This document shows positions 1 to 10,900 of a stretch of DNA of 64,000 nucleotides, in pieces (position 1 is the first letter of the stretch; the number at the start of each line of letters is the position of its first letter). The stretch spans positions 25,753,258 to 25,817,257 of the forward strand of contig CM052354.1 in NCBI GenBank assembly GCA_028551475.1, given 5' to 3'. A program made the position numbers and the translations under genes. Below the pieces are notes generated by a model that was not told the DNA's origin, did no database searches, and was given only the letters and a program-made list of their open reading frames with translations. The DNA is from Casuarina equisetifolia (Eukaryota > Streptophyta > Magnoliopsida > Fagales > Casuarinaceae).

Positions 1-1060
1 AATATGGGAAGCAAAAATGGTTGCCCAATAAAAATTATCATGTTAATAGTTCTCTGGAGGGACTTCAGTTAGGAGGGTTAGCTGGTGGTATGTAACTTAC
101 TTGCGCTTCCTCCTAAATGGTGCAGTCCTGACAATCTGTCCTGCTTGAACAACAATCTAAAGTTCTCTAAAATTGTGCAGGTCTTAATGCATAGCTCACC
201 ACTCCTTTGGATGTCATCAAAACAAGATTGCAAGTCCAGGGATCGACTGCTAGGTATCAAAGTTTCAAACGTACTCGTTTTTCATATTTCTCATGAGGTG
301 GCAGGAATAATCTTGACAAGGAACATGATAATCATGCTTGCTTGCCTTGTCTCTCCACTTTTATAGCTGCTTCATCAATGTATATCGCTCCTTCGAAGTT
401 AATTGTTATCCATATGCTTGTGCATGCATGCATGCAAAGATATATTTTCCACTATGGAGTGCGGTAGCTGTTTCCTGTTTTCTACCCTTTCTTTCCTCTT
501 TATACTGGCAGATTTGTTGTATTCTGGAATGTGAAAAATCGATGGATAAAGTTATCAATTACTGTACGTAACTAGAATTAGCTGGAAATGTATCTCAACC
601 TTCAGTACAAGTACTGTTCAAAAATTTTATTAAGAAGATGAAAAGGGAAAATTTCGTATTATAAAGCTTAAAATATCCCACAGCACACACAAGGGAGAAA
701 CTTCTCCTTGATTCTTGAATGTATGCCTGGAAGTAGTTAGTGGTTTTGTCATTCTGATTTTAATTGAATTTATAAAAAAACAGTAACCGCAAGCTTTCTG
801 CACAGTTGACTCCTAGGTACAATGGCTAGTTTGATGCAATTCGCAATGTATGGATGGCTGAAGGCACAACGGGACTGTTCAAGGGCAGTGTCCCCAGGAT
901 TGCATGGTATATTTCGGCTTCCGCTCTCACCTTCATGGCTGTGGAATCCCTCAGACAACACTTTAACGATGGACTAAACAAAGCTAACACGCAAGGAGTT
1001 GCCAACTTATCAGTAGACAAAAAAGGGTCTCCTTTAGAAAGTGGTTTAAAAACCCATTGA
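1..1060 (+). pseudogene. Mitochondrial substrate carrier, 3' end, pseudogene
   Basis: The last three exons of a mitochondrial carrier (SLC25) gene are visible: 1-87, 181-253 and 817-1060, each joined by GT-AG sites in consistent phase. Exon 1 ends in LEGLQLGGLAGG; exon 2 holds the carrier signature TTPLDVIKTRLQVQGS; exon 3 reads NVWMAEGTTGLFKGSVPRIA, then a last transmembrane segment and a TGA at 1058-1060. The closest match I know is Arabidopsis At1g74240. Two codons are stops where the family has conserved aromatics: TAG at 192-194 (a Tyr before LTTPLD) and TAG at 827-829 (a Trp before FDAIRN). Splice sites and the rest of the reading frame survive, which suggests fairly recent death. The 5' part lies outside the window. 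Members of this family exchange metabolites or cofactors across the inner mitochondrial membrane; this copy should make no full carrier. Confidence 0.85.
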
Positions 1061-2122
1061 TTTACAATTTTTCCATGGTGTTTGTTTTGAAGATGGAGCA
1101 AATGTATCATATCAATTTGCAGGTTTAGCGGATGTAACAAAAGTTGAATTTCTTTGGTTCGACCATGTAGCAACCTATCAAACTTGGTAATAATCTGCCA
1201 AACTAAGCGTCAAGGACCGGCGTTAAAGCTGTTTCGTCAATATGTTGTAATGTTTGAGTTTGCATCTTGATTTGATTCCCAGGGTGTTTGTCGAGGATTT
1301 GTTAATTCAACGGTAAGTCAGTGGGGTTTGGGACATTTTAAATCTAAGTTCAAACCCAAGCAAACTCAATATCTTTTTATTCTTAGCTAGATATCAAAGC
1401 ACTTGAGCTTGTATGTTTTTTCTTTTTTCAAAAAAAAAAAAAGACAAAAGGCAAATTGTTGCCAAACTTAATAAAATTAGGTTTCTATTTAGTTAATAGA
1501 CCAATCAAAGACCAAATCATATGTAGTTAAGGGACTCAAACCAAATAAGATTAGGACTGCTTCATTTTATTTAATCCTTGTGTCTCATAAGGATAATCAT
1601 TTAGATAAATACAACCTGAAATTGTTAAAAGACTTATTATGTTTGGTTAAGAGATTCAAACCAAATAAAATTAGGAATTTTAGGATTCTGTTTAGTTAAA
1701 AGACTCAAACCAAGTAGGATTGCGATTACATTCTAATTAATTATTGTGTTTTAAAAGGATATTTATTTAAAGAAATACAACTTAGAATTATTGAAAGACT
1801 TGTTATGTTTGGTTAAGAGACTCAAACCGAATAAAATTAGGATTCTATTTAGTTAAAAGACCAAATTGGATGGAACTAAAATCATATTTAATTAAGAGAT
1901 TCAAACCAAGTAGGATTAGGACTGTTTCACTATGTTTAATTATTATGTCTTAGAAAATACAACCTAAAAGTGTTGAATCCTAAACCAATACAATTTCAAA
2001 CCGACCAAACCCTGCTGGGTTGAAAAAATAGATATAACCTTCCCTAATTACCTACAAATAGAGCAGCAACCTCTAACTAGAGCGGAATACTAGCAATGTA
2101 AGAATTGGTGAAAAGGAAAAGC
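1061..2122. other. Intergenic, AT-rich, with degenerate tandem repeats
   Basis: No gene seen. It starts with what was the 3' flank of the carrier gene, has an A-run near 1429-1443, and then three diverged copies of a 160-200 base repeat (listed separately). The last 150 bases lead into the DnaJ start codon. Confidence 0.6.
1478..1980. repeat. Three diverged tandem repeat units
   Basis: Units begin near 1478, 1681 and 1839 with the shared opening TTTAGTTAAAAGACTCAAAC or close variants. All three contain a version of AACCAAATAAAATTAGGA and the motif AATACAACCT. The period is about 160-200 bases and identity is loose, so this is an old tandem expansion of unknown origin. Confidence 0.6.
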
Positions 2123-2193
2123 ATGGCGTCAAGAAAGTGGTGCTACTATGATGTGCTTGGTCTGAGCCACGATTGTATGCAAGATGAAGTACG

Positions 2194-2859
2194 TGATGGG
2201 AAAAATGACGTATAAAGTTTCCCACTTTGATTAAACCTGTGAGGATATACTAAAATACCAACGATGTATTCGAATCACAATTAAAATAAGCAAATCACAA
2301 TTAACATAAAAGAATTTCTACATGGAAAACTCCTCCAATGTGAAGGATAAAAACCACAGGACCGATCACGAAATCCACCTAAATCTCCACTATATAAATC
2401 GTTAGGTTACAACCCAATCAAGTCCTTAACAATAGCAACAAGACTAAGATTTACTGATTTAACAATAATAGAATCACCAATTAATAATGAAGAATAAGTT
2501 GTAAACAACAACTTAACCAAGAAAAGTTGGAGAAATATCACCCAAATTTTTGACCAAGAGCTCCAAACAACAATCCAACCGTTCACAATGAAGAACACCC
2601 AATCCCAAACTTGCTGACAAAAAATCAGCTCAATCGGACCACGGATCAACCTTGATTAATTGTTTGATCAACTGCTGCGTCGGGCCTCTAATTACTATAA
2701 AAATTTTGTTATTTTCTTTTCTCTCTCTCTTTTCTCTTTAACGGCCACTCACCTCTTCTAAAGAAAAAACCCTATATTTTTCCTTTTAAACCTTAGGGCC
2801 ATGTTACCCTAATTGGACCCAATAATAAGTCCCTGAATATGGGTTGGACCAACCCAACA
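2194..2859 (-). repeat. LTR of copia fossil 1 (3' LTR)
   Basis: Begins TGATGGG and ends CCCAACA on the plus strand. It pairs with 6996-7677; most differences between the two are transitions plus one short length difference. Confidence 0.9.
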
Positions 2860-5800
2860 ATTCTCCCCTTCCAGCCTAAATGAATGAGATTCTATATATC
2901 CATTTCTCAAGCACAATCCAAACCGGCCTCATACCGACAAAACTCAAAATTTTCTCACCAAAGTACCTTCGTCATCATATCAAAACCATTATCCTCAGTA
3001 TATACCTTTTCAAGTGCAACCTCTTTAGTTTCCATGATATCTCGTATCCAATGATACCTTACATCAATATGCTTTGACCTTTGATGAAAAGTAGAGTTCT
3101 TAGTAAGATGTATAGTACTTTGACTATCATAAAATAACACATACTTTTCTTGCATGAAACCAAGTTTTTTTATGAATTCCTTCATCCAAAGTAACTCTTT
3201 ACATGCTTCCGTTACTGCAATAAATTATGCTTCTGTTGTAGATAGAGCAATACATTTTTGTAATATTGATTGTCATGCCACAGCTCCCTTGAAAACTTAA
3301 TCAAATAGCCTGAAGTAGATCTTCTATTATCAATATCCCCTGCCATATCAGTATCTGTATATCCCACAAGAATAGGCTTATCACTCCCAAATGAAAGTTT
3401 CAAACTAGAAGTGCCTTGAAAATACCTTAGAATCCACTTCATTGCATTCCAATATTCTCTTTCAAGATTATAAGTAAATTTGCTAACTATTTCAACTGCA
3501 TGAGCTATATCTGGCCTTGTATAAATCATTGCATACATTAAACAACCAATGGCCAAAACATAAGGAACTCTTTCCATACCTTTTATGTCTTCCTCATATG
3601 CAGGACATTGTTTCTTACTAAGCTTAAAGTGTGTAGCAAGAGGTGTGCTCACCACTTTAGCTTTATTCAAACAAAACCTTTGAAACACTTTCTTGATGTA
3701 CTCCTCTTGAGACAACTACAACTTCTTGGCTTTTCTATCACGACTAACTCTCATATCAAGAATTTGCTTCACTGAGCCTAAGTCTTTCATTGAGAATGAC
3801 TTACTTAACTCCTGCTTCAACTTTTCAATTTTTGCAGCATTCTTATCAACTATAAGCATGTCATCTACATAAAGCAGTGGAATGATAAAGTCATCATCTG
3901 AGAACTTCTACACAAACACACAATGATCAGAATTTGTCTTCTTGTAGGCTTGCTCCCTTATAAAAGACTCAAATTTTCGATACCATTGTCTTGGTGCCTA
4001 TTTTAAGCCATATAAACTTTTCTTTAGCTTACAAACATAATTCTCTTTACTTTTTTCTTTAAAACCCTCTGGTTGCTCCATATAAATTTCTTCATTTAGG
4101 TCACCATGAAGAAAAGCAGTCTTTACATCCATTTGCTCAATTTCAAGATCAAGACAGGCAGCTAATCCCAAAACCACTCAAATTAAGGATATTTTCATAA
4201 TAGGTGAGAAAATCTCATCAAAATCAATTCCCTTTTTCTGATTGAAACCTTTAACAATTAATCTGGCTTTGTATCGAGGTTGTGAAGAATTTTCATCATG
4301 CTTCAATCTATAAATCTAACGATTCTTCAAAGTTTTCTTGCCTTTAGGCAATGTCATCAACTCAAATATTTGATTATCATGCAAAGATTTCAACTCATCT
4401 TGCATTGCATCAACCTATTTTTTCTTATCCACATCCTTTGATGCTTCTTCAAAGCTCTCAGACTCACATGCATCAGTCAACAATACATACTCCTCAGTAA
4501 AGTAGTTAGAGGATGGATGGCGATCTCTAGTAGACCTCCTCAATGGTGGAACTGAAGATGAATTCTACTGAACATTAACAACATTATCTATCTGAGTGTC
4601 ACTATTATTTGCACCTTGTTGGTCATTCTAAACCTGATCTTGAACATCATGTTGAATATCACTTTCAACTTGTTCTGGCAACTGTCGCTATAAATCATTT
4701 AAAGGAATTAGATCGATATCAATACCAATCTTAGAGCCTTGTGACATATTCTTCTTACCCTAGCCAATATCTGTCATATTTTGATTTTCAAAAAATACAA
4801 CATCACGACTCCTCACAATTTTCTTCACAGCTGGATCACAACATTTGTAACCAAATTCATCAGAACCATAACCAAGAAATATACATTCTCATGTCTTGGC
4901 ATCTAACTTATACCTTTCATCCTTTGGAATATGAACAAATGCTTTGCAACCAAATACAAGTAAATAATTATAAGAAACATTCTTGCCAAACCAAACTCTA
5001 TCTGGCACATCACCATCTAAAGCAACAGTTGGAGATAAATTGATAACATAAGCTGCTGTAAGTAATGTCTCACCCCAAAATGTCTTTGGCAGGTTAGTAT
5101 TTGAAATCATGCATCTAACTCTCTGAACCAATGTCTTGTTCATTCTTTTCACTATACCATTCAACTGAGGTGTTTTTGGAGGTGTTTTTGGAGGTGTCTT
5201 CTGATGTCAAATACCATGTTGCCTACAATACTCATCAAATGGTCAAATGTACTCACCACCATTGTCTGATTGAATACATTTCAACTTCTTTGCAGTTTTC
5301 CTCTCTATTGAAACTTAAAACTACTTGAACACATCTAGCACTTAATCTTTTGACATCAAAACATAAACCCAAACCTTTCTTGACTAGTCATTAATAAAAG
5401 TCACAAAGTAGGATGCTCCACCAAGCATCCTCGGGTTAACTGGGCCACAAACATCTGAGTGTACTAACTCTAAGAAATCTGATTTTCTTAAAGAAGGGTG
5501 ACTATAGAATGAAACTCTTTTCTGTTTTCCAGCTAAACAATGTGCATACTTCTCAAGTTTTGCACTCTTAATCCCATATAACAAGTTCTTTTTTGCCAAC
5601 ACATTCATGCCCTTCTCACTCATGTGACTTAACCTTTTGTGCCATAAAGCACTTACATTCCCATCTTCCACTACATTACAAATGTTCTTGGAAATCTTGG
5701 CCTGAAAAAAATACAAAGAAAACTCTTTCTTGCCTCTAGCCATAACTAATGAACCCTTAGTAAGTTTCCATTGTCCATTGTTAAAGATATTGCAAAAACC

Positions 5801-6995
5801 TTCATCATCAAGTTGTCCGATAGAAATCAAATTCAAGCGAATTTTTGGTATATGTCTAACATTCTTGAGAACCTACTTGGATCTATTATGAATCTTCAAG
5901 TATACATCTCCCATACCTACAACTTTAGCCAAACAATCATTACTCATCTTCAATGTGCCAAAGTTTCCAGGAGTATAAGAAGTAAAGAACTCTTTTTTGA
6001 AAGTAATATGAAAAGAAGCACCACTATCAATTACTCAACTTGTCTCATTACTTGTAAAATTTACATTATCATTATAGTACACAATAACAAGTTCATTAAT
6101 AGTTGCTACAACTTGATCATCATCATTGTTGTCTTTCTTTTCCTCATTTTCATTAACTTTCTTCTTCTCATTTCTACCTTTTACCATTCTTCTTTTTATT
6201 TTTTAGCTAGAAGCAATTTTTCTTCATATGACCCATCTTGCCACAATGATGACACTCTACATTTTTATGCCATGATCTATACTTACTTCGACTTTTGTTA
6301 TAACCTCTCAGACCTCTACTATGACTTCTTCCCTTGTTTTCAACAACTAAAGTTTCAAAATGAAACAAAGAACCTTGACTCTTTCTTCTCATCTTTTTAT
6401 TCAAAATACTAGTCTTGGCAAAATCCATAGTGACAATACCATCGGGAGCAGAGTTACTCACTGACATATGAAATATTTCCCAAGATTCTGGTAAAGTGCC
6501 AAGTAACCAAAGTCCTTGTACTTCATCTTCAAACTTTATATTCATGCCTAAAAGTTGATCTAACATTCCCTGAAACTCATTCAAATGATCATATATGGAT
6601 TGCCCATCTTTGTATTTTAGGCTAATAAGTTGCTTCATCAAATACATCTTATTATTTCTAGTCTTTCGAGCATATAAGGATTTAAGCTTGTTCCATAGAG
6701 TTTGAGCATGTATTTCTTTACTAATATGATTCAAAACATTCTTATCTACAAATTGTCGAATGAACCCGCATACAATTTTATGCTCAAGAGTCAAATCGAC
6801 CTCACTCATGTTGTTTGGTCTTGTTTCACTAAACACCGGTAAGTGTCAATGCTTCATATAAAGCAAATCTTCCATCTTACCCTTCCAAACATGATAATTT
6901 CATCCATTCAAACTAATCATCCTGTTAGTGCTTAGTTCCATTGTTCAATCAAATCCAAAGATAAAACAACCACAACCTAAGCTTTGATACCACTT

Positions 6996-7677
6996 TTATA
7001 GGAAAAACGATGTATAAAGTTTTCCACTTTGATTAAACTTGTGAGGATATACTAAAACACCAACGATGTATTCAAATCACATGTAAAATAAGCAAATCAC
7101 AATCAACACAAAAGAATTTCTACATGAAAAACTCCTCCAATGAGAAGGATAAAAACCACGGGACCAATCACGGAGTCCACCCAAATCTCCACTATATAAA
7201 TTGTTATGTTACAACCCAATCAAGTCCTTAACAATAGCAACAGGACTAAGATTTACTGATTCAACAATAATAGAATCATTAATTAATAGTGAAGAACAAG
7301 TTGTAAACAATAACTTAACCAAGAAAAGTTAGAGAAATATCACCCAGATTTTTGACCAAGATCTGTTGACTTCAAGAGCTCTAAATGACGATCCAGCCAT
7401 TCACAATCAAGAACACATAATCCTGAACCTGCTGACAAAAAATCAACTCAATTGGACTACGAATCGACCTTGAACAAACGTTTGATCAACTGTTGCGCAG
7501 GGCCTCTAATTCCTACAAAAATTCTGCTATTTTCTTTTCTCTCTCTCTTTTCTCTTTAACGGCCACTTGCCTCTTCTAAATAAAAAACCCTATATTTTTC
7601 CTTTTAAACCTTAGGGCCACATTACCCTAATTAGACCCAATAATAAGTCCCTGAATATGGGCTGGACCAACCCAACA
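6996..7677 (-). repeat. LTR of copia fossil 1 (5' LTR)
   Basis: The partner of 2194-2859, ending CCCAACA just before the GTATG target copy. The inner edge adjoins the tRNA-Met primer-binding site. Confidence 0.88.
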
Positions 7678-9648
7678 GTATGCTCTACCTATAGGAAGCT
7701 GCCGTTGCAACTGCATCCAGACCAGGAAACCCTTTCCGGCCTGTCCCAAGCTAAGGCCATGGTTCGGTTCTAAGAGCTAGGCAATGCCTAGGAGATCCTG
7801 TCCGACCCATAGGAACGCTCGTGGTATGACTTCCACAGCTCCCAGAGTCTTGTTGGGGATAGGAAGTGCCCTGCCAAGTCCAGCGTCCCCAACCTCTTCC
7901 CCTTCTTCTTCTAGATGGTCTACTGTGGGTTCTCTGACTCAGGTTGGGGTTTCTACAAGGTTTATTCCAAACATTGTCCCAGCTACACGCCAAGGAGATC
8001 GACTTCGCCATGAGGTTTGGGTCAAGGCAGAAACTGGTGCCCAATGCACCGGCGATGGGGAACCTGGAGACTTCCTATGCACAGGTGACTACGTTTTACA
8101 AATATTGGCTAGGATTTAGCACGGTGATGGATTTTAGCTGGAAGGATGGGGAGGTGTCACTTGTGATGGAGCAATGGTGCAAAGGGAAAGAGAGGAATAT
8201 AATAGAAAGGCGAGGAAGAAGGCAAGAAAGGAGTATAATGAGACGGTACGTAAGTTGGCAAAGTTCGTGAAAAAGAGGGACAAGCAGGTGATCAGTGTGG
8301 CAGTAAGGAGGAATTAGAAATGGAGAAGAGGCGAGAGATAGAGAGGGAGATAAAGAGCGAATTGGAGAAGGAGAGGTTGGAGAAGAATAAGGCTTATGTA
8401 GAGGTGAAGGAGGAGGAGGAAGAGGAAGAGGAAAAGGAAGAGGAGGAGAGAAAAGTGAGGGAAAAGAAGGCAAAGTTGTATTACGCAATCTGTGGGAAGA
8501 AGTTCAAGAGCGAGAAGCAATGGAAGAACCACGAGCAGTCCAAGAAGCACAAGGAGAAGGTTCTAGAGTTTCGGGATTCGCTTGGTGATGAAGACAGCAT
8601 AGAAGGAGAGGATGATATTGAAAACGAAAGGGGGAAAGTAGTGGAAGAAGAAAACGAAGAGGAGAGAATGGTGGATGAGCTAGGACAAGGGATCAGGGAT
8701 GGTTTGGAAATTAAGGAAGAGGTTGATGGAAATGGGTTCTATGTTGTCAAAGGACAGCAATGGTGATTTTGGAAATGATGGCAATAAGAATGATGATGAT
8801 GAGGAGGAGGAGGAGGAGGATGAGGATGAGGATGAGGATGAGGATGACAATGATGAAATAGGTGTGCTTAAGGCGATGTTAGGGGGGCATAGAAGTAGGA
8901 AAAATATGGGTCAGCAACGTGAAGTGAAGGCGGCGGAGTCAAGGAGTGAGGGTCTTGCTTGGGATGAAGATGAGATTGTTGGGGTTAGGTTTATGGAGTA
9001 CAATAATCGAAAGAGCTCGAGAAGGAATTGTGGAAATAAGGAGAGGCGTAAAAGGAATGGTGGAGACACTCCGACTGACGTAACCAATAAGATTGATGAT
9101 CAGAGTCGGGAAACCAACGCAAATGGAAGTTCAAACTTGGAGGAACCCTCTTCTTTTCATGCTTTTATGAAGCAGAATAATGATAAAGGGGATGATCAGT
9201 TGGCTAGGAATAAAAATGCTTCAAAACAACCTGTGGATAAAAAAGGGACGGGAAAGAAAGACACAAATGCCAAATCAAAGAACTCATCCAAACAAAAGAA
9301 ATCAAAGGTAAGTGTGTTTCATGAATATTCTTCTTTGCCACATATTTTATCTTTACCATCGTACTTGTATTGGCTATGTGATTTGAATGAATAGGCTTGT
9401 TGACCGAAAACCTACAGCTCCCTTTCTTAGTATGAATGTTCTGCAATGACAAGAAAGCAATTATCTTGACTTCTTGAAGTTTGGATAGAAATATGTACTA
9501 AATTTGAACTTAAAATACATTTTGTTGTGGGTAATGCTGGTCACACTTGCTTGTTTCTTCTAAATTGTGATAATGTATTCCTTAATCAGGCAACATCGAA
9601 GAATTCTAGCAATTTATGTGATACATGTGGAGAGGAGTTTGAATCGAG

Positions 9649-9892
9649 GTAAGTTACAACTCACTGCTACAGTTCTTGCCTATTATATGGAAAGATTGTT
9701 GCGTTTCTCATTCAATATCATGATTTTCTTTGCAGTTTAGGAAGCAACAAGGATCAGAACATTAATAAAATACTATTTCACCCAAAATGATTGAAACTTA
9801 TACCTTACTAGATGTGAATGCCGATACATATTGACCAGTTACCGAGCAGAAATCTAGGATAACCCATATAACATACAGAAAAATAGACATAC
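9649..9892. other. Junction between two truncated pseudogenes
   Basis: The DnaJ gene (reading right) stops matching soon after its donor at 9649, and the CDT1 gene (reading left) has no further exon after its donor at 9892. The 240 bases between hold no recognisable exon, so the breakpoint that removed both 3' ends lies here. Confidence 0.65.
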
Positions 9893-10655
9893 CTCGAGAT
9901 GGGATTTTGAAAAATCCACAAGGTGTGAATGGAAGACCTTCCGCAAGTGCATGCTAGCACTTTCAGATTTTGACTTCCCATCATCGTCTATTGCATCCAT
10001 ATTGATAGAAATCCACAAATCTGGCTTCATACAACTTGTCTGCTCGTCAAACACATTAATCTTCTTTATCTCAAGTGCTTCGTGCAAAATAAACTTCAAT
10101 TGAGCCAAGTGACCATATGAAAACCTCCTAAAATGTTCAGAAAATAAAACAATAAGATATGTTAAATTAGGAAAAAAGCAAAGGAAAAATTCAATTACTC
10201 ATGAAATTACGTTCCTTAGCATTTTTAGGCTTCTCCTCTGCTTTTTTCCTTTTTCTATGGGCGAATAAGGCCTAAGTGATTCATATTAAAAAATAAAACA
10301 ATATATATCCTCACAAACATGAGAGGATAGGACTCTAAACCTAAAAAAAAAGAAAACATAAACAAAAATCAAAAACAAAAATTAAGACAAGCAATAAAGA
10401 TACCTATCAGTCAAAGACTCAATTTTTGGGCAAATATTTGTGAAAGTTGTCGCCAAACCCCTCAACCGCAACAACCGAATTGAACTATCCAAGCTATCCA
10501 AAAACTCGACAAGAATCTCATACCTTCCCATTTAAATCCCACAACCACAAGAAAAAACTCATGTGATTAACACAATTAATTTACATAAGTTAAACAAAAT
10601 CAAAGTTAGAATTACCTTTCCAATAGCTTAACAGGTTCTTCGGCGGGTTTCTTGG

Positions 10656-10900
10656 TGTTGGAGATATGTGCCTTTACTGGCATCTCAGGTCAATTATGTT
10701 CCTTAGATAGTATATTTACTTTAGAATATATCATGTTATTTAGGGAATTATTCTTTGTGTATATTTGGGAATATTTGTAATTATTAGTCTTTCCACAAAT
10801 GTGGATCATCGTTGTATTATAAATTAGACACTATGTACAGTAAGTCCACAAGCTTATAGAAAATCTCTTCCCAACTTTCTCTTCTTTTCATCTCCTTACA
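10656..10900 (+). repeat. 5' LTR of copia fossil 2
   Basis: Starts TGTTGGAGATATGTGCC and ends CTTACA directly before TGGTATTACAGACC, the primer-binding site. Confidence 0.92.

Larger units (their letters stand above)
2194..7677 (-). mobile_element. Ty1-copia LTR retrotransposon fossil 1
   Basis: A complete-length but broken copia element lies on the minus strand inside the J-domain exon of the DnaJ pseudogene. Its LTRs are at 2194-2859 and about 6996-7677, and a 5-base target duplication (GTACG at 2189-2193, GTATG at 7678-7682) has one mismatch. A primer-binding site complementary to tRNA-Met is next to the right LTR (about 6981-6993) and a purine tract (minus strand) next to the left one (2860-2874). 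Parts in order from right to left: gag with a CCHC knuckle (about 6207-6836), gag-pre-integrase and integrase (about 4889-5836), reverse transcriptase with YVDD (about 3720-4700) and RNase H (about 2955-3715). The gag recalls the Tork/Tnt1 lineage. LTR identity by eye is about 90 percent, suggesting a few million years. The coding region has several breaks. Confidence 0.93.
2123..9648 (+). pseudogene. DnaJ/C2H2 zinc-finger protein (JJJ1/DNAJC21 type), pseudogene split by a copia element
   Basis: Homologues are cytosolic J-domain partners of Hsp70 that act in late 60S ribosome maturation. The start (ATG 2123) gives MASRKWCYYDVLGLSHDCMQ, helix I of a J domain. Coding similarity stops at 2193, resumes after the inserted element at 7683 (YRKLPLQLHP, then ILSDP), and runs on through MGNLETSYAQVT and YWLGFSTVMDF, a charged coiled-coil stretch (8320-8460), a first zinc finger (KSEKQWKNHEQSKKH, near 8500-8560) and an acidic region. 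An intact intron (donor after 9307, acceptor before 9590) leads to the start of a second finger, CDTCGEEFES, ending at a donor after 9648; the remaining finger exon is missing. Between 7683 and 8320 there are many in-frame stops (for example in the segment before ILSDP), and the frame shifts again near 8760. Arabidopsis At1g74250 is the presumed match and also sits next to the carrier gene. Confidence 0.85.

Noticed and set aside
8096-8550. Minus-strand Pro/Ser/Leu-rich open frames opposite the DnaJ coiled coil
   Set aside because: They mirror the purine-rich codons of the plus-strand charged region and have no independent support.
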